Assembly: GCA_051122655.1 (NCBI GenBank)
Contig: CP182107.1
Coordinates: forward strand, 1,922,001-1,986,000
DNA from: Pasteurella sp030783905
Lineage (GTDB): Bacteria > Pseudomonadota > Gammaproteobacteria > Enterobacterales > Pasteurellaceae
Length of the DNA: 64,000 nt
Direction: 5' to 3'
In this document: in pieces, positions 35,220 to 43,777 of the stretch
Layout of the letters: each line of letters starts with the position of its first letter
How positions within the stretch are numbered: the stretch's first letter is position 1
Notes under the pieces: model-generated
The model's database searches: none
What the model was told of the DNA's origin: nothing
The model's input: only the letters and a program-made list of their open reading frames with translations
Position numbers and translations under genes: made by a program

Positions 35220-36150
35220 AAAATTGGCTAATTTTATTGAGTGCATTGTTTCGGATTGCATCACGTTCAAATAAAATTTCATGCTTGCTATGTGCAATCT
35301 GTGTGAGTTCACCGCGTGGTAAAAGTGCGGTCAGTTTTTGTAGATGTTTATTATCGACAATCTTTTCTTTCTCGGATTGTAAAATCAGCACTGGTATTTC
35401 AATCCGGGGCAAAATAGTTGGTAATTTTTTAATCGCACTAAAGCATAAATGCACCCAACGGAAAGTTGGTCCGCCTAAATGAATATGCGGATAACGGCGA
35501 TTAATACGATTCATCCAACGCATACGCGTACGACAACAGCTTAAATCATTGTTATCGAGATCCGCTGCGTGATAACGTCCCTTACCAAATACATAACGTG
35601 TGCCCTGACCCAATAGCATCATCAGATTAATAATGAGTTCATCTCGTAAAGCATGTTGCAATGGAATGCCGTAAAAGGGGGCAGAAAAGACCGCACTTTT
35701 GACTTGATGATCATAATTAGCGAGGTAGTAAGTACTGATTAAGGCACCGAGCGAATGAGCCAGAATATGTTGGTTTTGGTATGGGTAAAGACTGGTGATT
35801 TTTTCGAGCAAAATGGCCATATCATCCGCATAAAAACGAAACTCATCAATATAACCTTTCTCGTGGTCGTTTAATAAACGCTGTGAATAGCCCTGCCCAC
35901 GATGATCAAACACCAAGACATCATAGCCTTGCTGATAAAAATCATACGCCAGCTCAGTCCATTTCAGTAGGTTTTCTGCCCGTCCATTGACTAAAATCAC
36001 TAAATTACGCTGTACAGGATTGTCTTGAACAAAATGGCGATAGGTAATGCGCACCCCTTTTTTCCCTTGTACGTCTTGCAACGGAAATTGGGCAGCAAAT
36101 GGATGTAATTCAGCTAAGGCAAAGTGGGTAAAATGAGGTTCACGGATCAT
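35197..36150 (-). CDS. pldB: PldB-like lysophospholipase (alpha/beta hydrolase)
   Basis: A 317-residue alpha/beta hydrolase of the PldB (lysophospholipase L2) group. The nucleophile serine is in LAHSLGALIST, the oxyanion and acid regions include VFDHRGQGYSQR and LILQSEKEKIVDN, and the C-terminal histidine is in IAHSKHEILFERD. PldB hydrolyses lysophospholipids at the inner membrane. The ATG at 36150 lacks a strong ribosome site; a TTG lies four codons before. Two uptake signals lie inside the gene. Confidence 0.85.
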   Translation of the reverse strand: MIREPHFTHFALAELHPFAAQFPLQDVQGKKGVRITYRHFVQDNPVQRNLVILVNGRAENLLKWTELAYDFYQQGYDVLVFDHRGQGYSQRLLNDHEKGYIDEFRFYADDMAILLEKITSLYPYQNQHILAHSLGALISTYYLANYDHQVKSAVFSAPFYGIPLQHALRDELIINLMMLLGQGTRYVFGKGRYHAADLDNNDLSCCRTRMRWMNRINRRYPHIHLGGPTFRWVHLCFSAIKKLPTILPRIEIPVLILQSEKEKIVDNKHLQKLTALLPRGELTQIAHSKHEILFERDAIRNNALNKISQFFTTNSAK

Positions 36151-36248
36151 AGCACGTCCCAATCATTTAATCTGGCGAGGTTAGCATATTAGCACAAAAT
36201 CGGTTTGCCGACTATGTGGCAGTCATTGCGGATATGGTGCAGAAAGCA

Positions 36249-36271
36249 AAAGAGCAGGGGACCTGCTCTTT
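36249..36271 (-). terminator. asd terminator
   Basis: AAAGAGCAGG (36249-36258) pairs with CCTGCTCTTT (36262-36271), a 10-bp stem with a 3-base loop, 16 bases after the asd stop on the minus strand. The T run on that strand is short (TTTGCTTT). Confidence 0.65.
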
Positions 36272-36287
36272 ATTGTAGGGGAAACGA

Positions 36288-37397
36288 CTAGGCAACAAGT
36301 TGTTTTAAAATACGACGAAGTGGCTCAGCGGCACCCCAGAGTAATTGGTCACCCACTGTGAAGGCAGCTAAATATTCAGGACCCATTTTGAGTTTACGTA
36401 AACGACCGACAGGCACAGACAAGGTTCCGGTGACTTTGGTCGGAGTGAGTTCACGTAATGTCACCTCTTTTTCGTTTGGAATCACTTTCACCCACTCATT
36501 GTGGCTTGCAAGAATTTGCTCAATGTCTTCAAGTGGTAACGCTTTTTTCATTTTGATGGTGAAGGCTTGACTGTGGCAACGCAATGCACCGATACGCACA
36601 CATAGCCCATCAACAGGAATTGGGCTGTCATCTAAGCCAAGAATTTTATTGGTTTCTGCATAGCCTTTCCATTCTTCTTTGGTTTGACCCTCTTCCCAGA
36701 GTTTATCAATCCACGGGATTAAACTTCCTGCTAATGGCGCGCCAAAGTTTTCTGTTGGTAAATCGCCACGCATTTTAGCGGTGACTTTACGCTCAATATC
36801 TAAAATGGAGGAGGCTGGATTGTCGAGATCCACTTTCACGCAGTCCTCAAGTTGCCCCATTTGAACGAGCAACTCGCGCATATTTTTTGCGCCAGCCCCA
36901 CTTGCTGCTTGATAGGTTGCCACAGATACCCATTCCACTAAATCACGCTCAAATAAACCACCTAACGCCATTAACATTAAACTCACAGTACAGTTACCGC
37001 CAACGTAGGTTTTAATGCCATTTTTTAAGCCTTCGCTGATGACATTTTGGTTCACCGGGTCAAGCACGATGATCGCGTCTTTTTCCATACGCAATGCAGA
37101 AGCCGCATCAATCCAGTAACCGTTCCAACCAGCTGCACGTAACTTCGGATATACTTCGTTAGTATAGTCACCACCTTGGCAGGTCACAATAATGTCTAAT
37201 TTTTGTAATTCAGCGATGTCAAAAGCATCTTTCAATGCTCCTGCTTGTTTGCCACCAAATACCGGTGCTTTTTGCCCCGCTTGTGATGTGGTAAAAAATA
37301 CAGGGTTGATGTTGGCAAAGTCATTTTCTTCTTGCATACGATCCATCAAGACAGATCCCACCATCCCACGCCAACCGATAAAACCAACGTTTTGCAT
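36288..37397 (-). CDS. asd: Aspartate-semialdehyde dehydrogenase
   Basis: A 369-residue enzyme of the gamma-proteobacterial Asd class. It makes aspartate semialdehyde for lysine, diaminopimelate, threonine and methionine synthesis. The NADP loop is VGFIGWRGMVGSVLMDRM, the catalytic cysteine is in GGNCTVSLML, and the histidine is in GALRCHSQAF. The gene is monocistronic with its own terminator. Confidence 0.97.
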   Translation of the reverse strand: MQNVGFIGWRGMVGSVLMDRMQEENDFANINPVFFTTSQAGQKAPVFGGKQAGALKDAFDIAELQKLDIIVTCQGGDYTNEVYPKLRAAGWNGYWIDAASALRMEKDAIIVLDPVNQNVISEGLKNGIKTYVGGNCTVSLMLMALGGLFERDLVEWVSVATYQAASGAGAKNMRELLVQMGQLEDCVKVDLDNPASSILDIERKVTAKMRGDLPTENFGAPLAGSLIPWIDKLWEEGQTKEEWKGYAETNKILGLDDSPIPVDGLCVRIGALRCHSQAFTIKMKKALPLEDIEQILASHNEWVKVIPNEKEVTLRELTPTKVTGTLSVPVGRLRKLKMGPEYLAAFTVGDQLLWGAAEPLRRILKQLVA

Positions 37398-37631
37398 AAA
37401 ATTTTCCTTATCTAAAAATATGAATGATATTGTGTTTGTATAAAGCTAATTAATTACAAGATCGTTTCAATAAATGCAAGCCTTTTTATCGTGAAAATAA
37501 TTAAAGTTATGGATTTTTTTTCTGTTTATGAATGGTGAGTTGGTTTTTTTGAATCATATTTAGTAAAAAGCGAGTAAATATCGTATTACATACAATAACA
37601 TTCTTTTACTTGCATAGTATAGTTTAGGTAG
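37398..37631. other. AT-rich gap before asd; degraded 3' end of a paralogue at its edge
   Basis: An AT-rich stretch that includes the asd promoter region. At its right edge, read in the frame of the gene at 37866, bases 37619-37649 encode ISLGSYDDWT and a stop. This resembles the ICEDGYEEWT end of that gene. The reading frame is open for some codons upstream but has no likeness to the rest of the gene, so I take it as an eroded remnant. Confidence 0.4.
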
Positions 37632-37813
37632 CTATGACGATTGGACTTAGCAAGATAAACGTGCGGTCAATTTTGAAAAAGTTTTACGCTTTGAGGAATT
37701 GACCGTTTTTTTGTGTAAGATGATGTTATATCGTCGATGGAGCTTGCGCTCGTGTCCACACGAGTGCATTGTTCATTTAGTTGTTAAAGCACTCGTCAGA
37801 GACGAGCGCTATC
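37632..37813 (+). repeat. Direct repeat, copy A (182 bp)
   Basis: This copy aligns with 38212-38394 with about 90% identity and one single-base indel. In order it contains the end of a coding sequence (SYDDWT stop), a terminator (37665-37712), the text GTGTAAGATGATGTTATA, and two small hairpins of related arm sequence (GCGCTCGTG...CACGAGTGC and GCACTCGT...ACGAGCGC). The two copies bracket one small gene. Confidence 0.9.
37665..37712 (+). terminator. Terminator in repeat copy A
   Basis: CGGTCAATT (37665-37673) pairs with AATTGACCG (37697-37705) across a 23-base loop, then seven T. It has no intact gene before it; it seems left over from the lost paralogue. Confidence 0.75.
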
Positions 37814-37865
37814 AAAGGGTAAAGATAAATTTGAACTGAAATTTCAATAAAGTAAGGAGGTGAAC

Positions 37866-38231
37866 ATGTTAGAAAAAATATCAGAAGCGCAATATAAACG
37901 CATTGTTGAAAATAATAGAGGACTTACATTAATTGGTATGTTTTCCAGTTTTCAGGTGTGTTATGGAGATATAAGAGATAAACCCGAAATCAAAGAAATG
38001 TTTTTAGAATTGATGGCAGATTTAATGAAAACAGGGGAACTCAAGTTAGCGACTAACGGTAAATTCCTCGAAGGGTCGATTGAAGAACAGATAGATGTAT
38101 TTCGCCAAGCTTGGCCAGATCATTATGATGAAAATGAAATGGAATATGATATTGATAATACATGGTGGATTACTTATGCCCCAGCAGGTGCAGTGTGGAT
38201 TTGCGAAGATGGCTATGAAGAATGGACTTAG
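37866..38231 (+). CDS. Small acidic protein bracketed by direct repeats (immunity-like, DUF596-type?)
   Basis: A 121-residue soluble, acidic protein without a signal or membrane segment. It has a helical N-terminal part (MLEKISEAQYKRIVENN), a central helix pair and an aromatic-rich C-terminus (NTWWITYAPAGAVWICEDGYEEWT). It has the size and character of the immunity proteins found in toxin/immunity arrays of Pasteurellaceae and Neisseriaceae, and recalls the DUF596 family. I cannot confirm that by eye. The ATG at 37866 has a strong AGTAAGGAGG site. The gene lies alone between two copies of a 182-bp repeat, and the upstream copy begins with the eroded end of a similar gene. No toxin gene is near. 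Confidence 0.7.
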   Translation: MLEKISEAQYKRIVENNRGLTLIGMFSSFQVCYGDIRDKPEIKEMFLELMADLMKTGELKLATNGKFLEGSIEEQIDVFRQAWPDHYDENEMEYDIDNTWWITYAPAGAVWICEDGYEEWT

Positions 38232-38394
38232 CGAGATAAAAGAGCGGTCAATTTTGAAAAAGTTTTACACTTTGAGGAATTGACCGTTTTTTTGTGTAAG
38301 ATGATGTTATACCGTCGATGGAGCTTGCGCTCGTGTCCACACGAGTGCATTTTTCATTGTGTTGTTAAAGCACTCGTCAGAGACGAGTACTATC
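38212..38394 (+). repeat. Direct repeat, copy B (183 bp)
   Basis: This is the second copy of the repeat at 37632-37813. It begins inside the last seven codons of the small gene (GYEEWT stop), so the repeated unit is the gene's 3' end plus terminator plus hairpin pair. The last hairpin arm differs (ACGAGTAC for ACGAGCGC). Confidence 0.9.
38245..38293 (+). terminator. Terminator of the small repeat-bracketed gene
   Basis: CGGTCAATT (38245-38253) pairs with AATTGACCG (38278-38286), followed by seven T. It lies 13 bases after the stop codon. Confidence 0.8.
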
Positions 38395-38409
38395 TTTAGT
38401 TGGATACAT

Positions 38410-38450
38410 ATAAAAAAATCTGCACATTAAACTATGTTAATGTGCAGATT
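38410..38450 (-). terminator. tktA terminator
   Basis: AATCTGCACATTAA (38417-38430) pairs with TTAATGTGCAGATT (38437-38450), a 14-bp perfect stem. On the minus strand it is followed by a run of U (A run at 38412-38418). Confidence 0.88.
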
Positions 38451-38472
38451 GTGTGTTGGGCTAAAAGACAGA

Positions 38473-40479
38473 TTAGAGAATTTCTTTGGCTTTGGCGACC
38501 ACGTTTTCAACGGTGAAACCAAAGAGTTTGAACAATTGGTCAGCCGGTGCGGATTCACCAAAACTGTTCATCCCCACAACACGTCCCTCAAAGCCTACAT
38601 ATTTGTACCAGAAGTCCGCAATACCCGCTTCAATCGCAACACGTTTCGTCACCTTGCTTGGTAACACGCTTTCACGGTAAGCCACATCTTGTTTATCAAA
38701 CACATTGGTGCTCGGCATAGAGACAACACGCACTTTTACACCTTCTGCATCTAAAACATCCGCCGCTTTCATCGCCAATTCCACCTCAGAACCGGTCGCA
38801 ATCAAGATTAAATCTGGGCAAGTTTGGTTTTCGCAGCAATGACGTAATACATAACCACCACGTGCCACATTGGCTAACTGCTCAGCAGTGCGGTCCATTT
38901 GCGCAAGATTTTGACGAGTAAAAATTAACGCACTAGGTCCCTCTTTACGTTCCACTGCCGCTTTCCACGCCACCGCCGATTCAACTTGGTCACATGGACG
39001 CCATGTTTCTAAATTTGGAATTAAACGTAAAGCAGACGTTTGTTCAACTGGTTGGTGGGTTGGTCCGTCTTCACCAAGCCCAATAGAGTCGTGAGTATAA
39101 ACAAACAATGAGCGTTGCTTCATTAATGCCGCCATACGCACCGCATTGTGTGCATATTCCATAAACATCAAGAAAGTGGCACCATAAGGAATGAAACCAC
39201 CATGTAACGCGATACCGTTCATAATCGCTGACATACCAAACTCACGCACACCGTAATTGATGTAGTTACCATCGGCATTTTCTACCGCACGGATTGGTTT
39301 GGAACCTGACCATAGGGTTAAATTTGAGCTGGCTAAGTCTGCTGAGCCGCCTAAAAACTCTGGTAATAATTTGGCATAGGCTTCAATTGCATTTTGTGAT
39401 GCTTTACGGCTGGCAATGCTTGCCGGATTTGCTTGTAATTGTTCAATAAAGGCTTGCGATTCTGCCGCCCAATTTGCCGGTAATTGAGCATTCACACGAC
39501 GAGTAAATTCCGCCGCTAATTCAGGGTAAGCTTTGGCATAAGCTGCAAATTTCTCATCCCAGGCTTTTTCAGCAACTTGACCTTTTTCTTTCGCATCCCA
39601 CTGTGCATAAATCTCCGCAGGAATCTCAAACGGGGCATGTTCCCATTTTAAGAATTCACGTGCTGCTGCAATTTCTGCATCGCCTAATGGGGCACCATGA
39701 CAATCGTGTGAGTTGGCTTTATTCGGTGAACCATAACCGATAATGGTTTTACAAATAATTAAGGTCGGTTTGGTTGTTTCCGCTTGGGCTTGTTTTACCG
39801 CCTCAAGAATCTGCTCTGAGTTATGACCATCCACCGCAGGAATCACATGCCAACCATAAGCCTCAAACCGTTTTTGCGTATCATCAGTGAACCAACCGTC
39901 CACGTGACCATCAATTGAGATATTATTGTCATCATAGAACGCAATCAGTTTGCCTAACCCAAGAGTACCCGCTAAAGAACAGGCTTCATGAGAAATCCCT
40001 TCCATTAAACAGCCATCCCCTAAGAACACATAGGTGTGGTGGTCAACAATCTCATGACCTGGACGGTTAAATTGATGCGCAAGGGTTTTCTCCGCAATCG
40101 CAAAACCTACTGCGTTAGTAATCCCTTGGCCTAATGGTCCTGTTGTGGTTTCGACACCGGGCGCATAACCATATTCTGGGTGCCCCGGAGTTTTAGAATG
40201 TAATTGACGGAATTGTTTTAAATCTTCAATAGAAAGGTCATAACCACTTAAATGTAATAGGCTATAAATTAGCATTGAACCATGACCATTGGATAAAATG
40301 AAACGGTCGCGATCGGCCCAGTGTGGATTGGTTGGATTATGTTTTAAAAAGTCACGCCATAGGACTTCTGCAATATCCGCCATCCCCATTGGTGCACCAG
40401 GGTGACCAGATTTTGCTTTTTGCACTGCATCCATACTTAAAAAACGGATAGCATTTGCCAGTTCTTTACGTGTTGCCAT
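38473..40479 (-). CDS. tktA: Transketolase
   Basis: A 668-residue thiamin-diphosphate transketolase. The ThDP/Mg motif is GDGCLMEGISHEAC...DDNNISIDG; other landmarks are SGHPGAPMGMADIAEVLW and the C-terminal domain with GLGEDGPTHQPVEQ. It links xylulose 5-phosphate to glycolysis in the pentose phosphate pathway. MATRKELANA at 40479 follows TAGGAGT; further upstream codons have no start signal. Its substrate D-xylulose 5-phosphate is the predicted end product of the sugar-acid locus at 41525-54254, though the two are not one operon. Confidence 0.97.
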   Translation of the reverse strand: MATRKELANAIRFLSMDAVQKAKSGHPGAPMGMADIAEVLWRDFLKHNPTNPHWADRDRFILSNGHGSMLIYSLLHLSGYDLSIEDLKQFRQLHSKTPGHPEYGYAPGVETTTGPLGQGITNAVGFAIAEKTLAHQFNRPGHEIVDHHTYVFLGDGCLMEGISHEACSLAGTLGLGKLIAFYDDNNISIDGHVDGWFTDDTQKRFEAYGWHVIPAVDGHNSEQILEAVKQAQAETTKPTLIICKTIIGYGSPNKANSHDCHGAPLGDAEIAAAREFLKWEHAPFEIPAEIYAQWDAKEKGQVAEKAWDEKFAAYAKAYPELAAEFTRRVNAQLPANWAAESQAFIEQLQANPASIASRKASQNAIEAYAKLLPEFLGGSADLASSNLTLWSGSKPIRAVENADGNYINYGVREFGMSAIMNGIALHGGFIPYGATFLMFMEYAHNAVRMAALMKQRSLFVYTHDSIGLGEDGPTHQPVEQTSALRLIPNLETWRPCDQVESAVAWKAAVERKEGPSALIFTRQNLAQMDRTAEQLANVARGGYVLRHCCENQTCPDLILIATGSEVELAMKAADVLDAEGVKVRVVSMPSTNVFDKQDVAYRESVLPSKVTKRVAIEAGIADFWYKYVGFEGRVVGMNSFGESAPADQLFKLFGFTVENVVAKAKEIL

Positions 40480-40650
40480 AGTGATTACTCCTAAGTAATT
40501 AAAACTCAAATTTGAGCGGTATTTTACGCTATTTTGCTTATAAAGGATAATGAATTTCTTGCTTACCGATGGGCATTGAAGATTCATTTTCTTTTTTTAT
40601 TAAACACTCTATACTGTATTAAATGGGTTATACTCAATACAGGAAAAAAG

Positions 40651-41505
40651 ATGAAATATCAAGTTATTGCATTTGATCTTGATGGCACCTTATTAAATAG
40701 CCAAGGTCAAATTCTCCCTGCCAGTAAAGAAATCATTCAGCATTGCATAGATAAAGGGCTGAAAGTCATTCTCGTGACAGGGAGGCACCATACTGCAGCC
40801 TATCCTTACTATCACGAGCTGAATTTAACCACGCCAATGATTTGTTGTAATGGTACGTATTTGTATCAACCGCAGACCGATCAGGTACTCAGTGCGAATC
40901 CACTGTCTTTATTACAAGCGAAAACGGTAGTTAAGCTTGCTGAAAAGTATGGACTTCATTTGCTGATGTACTCTCGCGATGCAATGAATTACGCGGTATT
41001 AAATGAACACATGAGAAAGTTTTCTCAATGGGTACAACATTGTCCTCCAGCGGTACGTCCACATTTATGTCAGGTTTCAGATTTCCATGCCTTGCTTGAT
41101 GATAACGAAACTATCTGGAAATTTGTGATTAGTCATCCAGAACGCGACACGATGCTCAAGGCTGTACAAGCACTTCCACCACATGAGTTTAGTTGTGAAT
41201 GGTCTTGGGTTGATCGTGTTGATATCGCCAATGCAGGTAATACAAAAGGCGCTAGACTATTAGAATTACTGAACGCATGGCATATTGCACCTCAACAGGT
41301 GATTGCCTTTGGCGATAATCATAATGATACCTCAATGCTAACTGCGGTCGGCCTTGGTGTCGCGATGGGCAATGCCGAAAACGAAGTGAAACAACAGGCG
41401 GATTTGATCACGCTGACAAACGATGAAAATGGCATCGCTTCTGTTCTGTCTACGGTTCTCGACGAATCACCTTGTAATAATCAAGAGCTAAAGTCAGCCC
41501 TTTAG
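40651..41505 (+). CDS. ybhA: YbhA-like HAD phosphatase
   Basis: A 284-residue Cof-type (HAD IIB) phosphatase. The nucleophile motif is AFDLDGTLLNSQ and the last motif is FGDNHNDTSMLTAVG. The strings ILVTGRHHTAAYPYY, TPMICCNGTYLY and CEWSWVDRVDIANAGNTKG match E. coli YbhA, a pyridoxal phosphate and sugar-phosphate phosphatase. The ATG follows AGGAAAAAAG. It is convergent with sgbE, and the stop codon lies inside the shared terminator. Confidence 0.87.
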   Translation: MKYQVIAFDLDGTLLNSQGQILPASKEIIQHCIDKGLKVILVTGRHHTAAYPYYHELNLTTPMICCNGTYLYQPQTDQVLSANPLSLLQAKTVVKLAEKYGLHLLMYSRDAMNYAVLNEHMRKFSQWVQHCPPAVRPHLCQVSDFHALLDDNETIWKFVISHPERDTMLKAVQALPPHEFSCEWSWVDRVDIANAGNTKGARLLELLNAWHIAPQQVIAFGDNHNDTSMLTAVGLGVAMGNAENEVKQQADLITLTNDENGIASVLSTVLDESPCNNQELKSAL

Positions 41506-41510
41506 CTCTT
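41483..41510. terminator. Shared terminator of ybhA and sgbE
   Basis: AAGAGCTAAAG (41483-41493) pairs with CTTTAGCTCTT (41500-41510), an 11-bp perfect stem with a 6-base loop. The right arm includes the ybhA stop codon. The flanking T runs are weak on both sides. Confidence 0.6.
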
Positions 41511-41524
41511 CTGCTTAGAGGGGT

Positions 41525-42220
41525 TTATTGCCCGTAATACGCGTTTTTCCCATGTTTACGTAAGTAATGTTTATCTAACAATTCTTGTTGCATTGACGAT
41601 AAATTTGGACGTAGCTGACGACTAAATAAATTCATATAGCCAACCTCTTCAAGGACGACTGCATTGTGTACGGCATTATCTGGATCAGTGCCCCAAGCAA
41701 AAGGACCGTGGGAATGCACTAATACGGCTGGTACATCTTTGGGATCAATCTCTCTCTCGCGGAATGTTTCTACAATCACTTTGCCTGTTTCGAGTTCATA
41801 TTCGCCTTGAATTTCTGCTGGCGTCATTTTACGTGTACAAGGAATTGAACCATAGAAATAGTCAGCATGGGTCGTTCCAGCTGCAATCAAATCTTCACCG
41901 GCTTGCGCCCAAATGGTGGCGTGGCGTGAATGGGTATGCACAATTCCACCTAAGCTCGGAAAGTGGCGATAGAGTTCTAAATGGGTGGCAGTATCGGAAG
42001 ACGGTTTCTTGTTACCTTCCACTACTTGGCCTGTAAAGAGATCAACCACCACCATATCCTCAACTGTCATGCTGTCATATTCTACGCCGGAGGGCTTAAT
42101 TACCACTAGATTTTTCTCTCTATCGATGCCACTCACATTGCCCCAAGTGAATGTAACCAACTTGTATTTTGGTAAGGCCAAATTGGCTGCAAATACTTTT
42201 TGTTTTAATTCTTCTAACAT
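41525..42220 (-). CDS. sgbE: L-ribulose-5-phosphate 4-epimerase
   Basis: A 231-residue class II aldolase-fold epimerase (AraD/UlaF/SgbE group) that converts L-ribulose 5-phosphate to D-xylulose 5-phosphate. Zinc histidines are in VHTHSRHAT and VHSHGPFAWG, and FTWGNVSGIDR is the phosphate loop. The ATG at 42220 follows AGAAGGTGG and overlaps the previous gene's end by 7 bases. It is the last step and last gene of the sugar-acid locus; sgbE is used because the locus is yia/sgb-like, but ulaF would describe the same reaction. Confidence 0.92.
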   Translation of the reverse strand: MLEELKQKVFAANLALPKYKLVTFTWGNVSGIDREKNLVVIKPSGVEYDSMTVEDMVVVDLFTGQVVEGNKKPSSDTATHLELYRHFPSLGGIVHTHSRHATIWAQAGEDLIAAGTTHADYFYGSIPCTRKMTPAEIQGEYELETGKVIVETFREREIDPKDVPAVLVHSHGPFAWGTDPDNAVHNAVVLEEVGYMNLFSRQLRPNLSSMQQELLDKHYLRKHGKNAYYGQ

Positions 42221-43074
42221 TGGAAACCACCTTCTTTCATTTTTTGTTCGATCCAACGACGTGCGTTGATAATTTCTGCAATAGGTTCTTCGGCCTTTTC
42301 AGTCCACATTTCAATCAAAAAGGCACCACGGTAATTTAACTCTGCTAATGTTTTAAAACACTGTACAAAATCAACACAGCCCTCACCAAATGGTACATCA
42401 CGGAATTGTCCTTGACAGGTTTCTGTGACTTTATAAGTGTCTTTTAAATGAATGGCGGAAATTTTGTCTATTCCTAATTTCAATTCCTCTGAAACATTAT
42501 CATTCCAAGCCGATAAATTGCCTAAATCCGGGTAAACAGTAAACCACGGTGAGCGAATCAGTTCGTCCCATTTTTTCCAACGACTAATAGAGCTCATGAA
42601 TTTTGTATCCATAATTTCGACAGCGAGGGTAACTTGATTGCTTGCTGCAAGCTCGACAGCCCATTCTAAACCTTGTTGGAAACGTGCAATAGTTTGATCA
42701 TCTTGTTCTTCATAATACACATCATAACCCGCAAGCTGAATGGTACGAATACCTAAATCAACAGCAAGTTGAATCGCTTTTTCCATAATTTCATAGGCTT
42801 TCTGACGCGTCGCTACATCACGACTACCAAATGGAAAACGACGGTGTGCAGATAAGCACATGGAGGGAATCGTTGTACCGGTTGAAATAATGGCTTTTAC
42901 TAATTTAATGCGTTCTTTTTGGGTCCAGTCTAAGCGCGCAAGGCGTTCGTCTGTTTCATCAATCGAGATTTCGACAAAGTCAAAGCCACAGGCTTTGGCA
43001 ATGGATAGTCGGTCTTGCCAACTAATATGTTTAGGCAATGCTTTTTCATAAATGCCAATTTTATGTTTTCTCAC
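42214..43074 (-). CDS. sgbU: L-xylulose-5-phosphate 3-epimerase (SgbU/UlaE)
   Basis: A 286-residue TIM-barrel epimerase converting L-xylulose 5-phosphate to L-ribulose 5-phosphate. Metal ligands are visible in AVEIMDTKF, YPDLGNLSAW, AIHLKDTYK and LIEMWTEKAEEP. The start is GTG at 43074 with GGAG 8 bases upstream; no closer ATG gives the full barrel. It overlaps sgbE. Confidence 0.92.
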   Translation of the reverse strand: MRKHKIGIYEKALPKHISWQDRLSIAKACGFDFVEISIDETDERLARLDWTQKERIKLVKAIISTGTTIPSMCLSAHRRFPFGSRDVATRQKAYEIMEKAIQLAVDLGIRTIQLAGYDVYYEEQDDQTIARFQQGLEWAVELAASNQVTLAVEIMDTKFMSSISRWKKWDELIRSPWFTVYPDLGNLSAWNDNVSEELKLGIDKISAIHLKDTYKVTETCQGQFRDVPFGEGCVDFVQCFKTLAELNYRGAFLIEMWTEKAEEPIAEIINARRWIEQKMKEGGFQC

Positions 43075-43102
43075 TTATATACTCCATAATTTATATAGTT
43101 TA

Positions 43103-43750
43103 TTATGACCAAAATTTATTAATTTCAGACCGCACTTTTTCTGCGGTTAATTTGCCTTGTTCACCAGTAAATGCTCTCCCTGCAATAAAAGCTTTTGCAT
43201 TAATACCTTTAAATAAATGAATATCTTCAGGCACAATGCCGCCAGTAATGGAAAGTGCAAGTCCAATATCAGATAGTTTTTTCATTGTAGTAAGGTCTTC
43301 TTCACTCCAACCTTTACCGGCAGCTTCTGCATCACGAGAACGATGATAAATGGCTTGCGTGATACCTAAATCAACCCAAGCTTTCGCATCATCAAATGTC
43401 CAGTTGCCATAGATTTCAATTTGAATTTCTTTGTTGTAACGATCCGCTATTTTCTTACAGCTCGCAATGGTTGCAATATGTGCTGCTGCAGATACGGTGA
43501 GCCAATCCGCACCAGCGCTAAATGCCATTTCAGCGAGAATTGCCCCCGCATCAGTTGTTTTCATGTCACACACTAAAATATGATTAGGATGCAAGGCACG
43601 TAGTATCCGAACGGCTCGCATACCTTCTGCAAACGCAAGGATGGTACCCACTTCAATAATATCGACAGAATCCGCGGCATTTTGTGCAGTGATAACAGCG
43701 TTTTCTAAATCAAGTGAATCTAATGCGAGTTGAATAAGTGGTTTTGTCAT
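43103..43750 (-). CDS. sgbH: 3-keto-L-gulonate-6-phosphate decarboxylase
   Basis: A 215-residue OMP-decarboxylase-superfamily enzyme. It converts 3-keto-L-gulonate 6-phosphate to L-xylulose 5-phosphate. The active-site aspartate and lysine are in VCDMKTTDAG, with LALDSLDLENA and IIEVGTILAF as further ligands. It lies 28 bases before sgbU and 27 after lyxK. An uptake signal lies near its end. Confidence 0.93.
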   Translation of the reverse strand: MTKPLIQLALDSLDLENAVITAQNAADSVDIIEVGTILAFAEGMRAVRILRALHPNHILVCDMKTTDAGAILAEMAFSAGADWLTVSAAAHIATIASCKKIADRYNKEIQIEIYGNWTFDDAKAWVDLGITQAIYHRSRDAEAAGKGWSEEDLTTMKKLSDIGLALSITGGIVPEDIHLFKGINAKAFIAGRAFTGEQGKLTAEKVRSEINKFWS

Positions 43751-43777
43751 ATTTGTTCCTTCCTCATTATCCCTGAA

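Noticed and set aside
37398..38472. An insertion sequence or composite transposon formed by the direct repeats
   Set aside because: No transposase gene, no terminal inverted repeats and no target duplication. The repeats start inside a coding end and include its terminator, which fits tandem gene duplication better.
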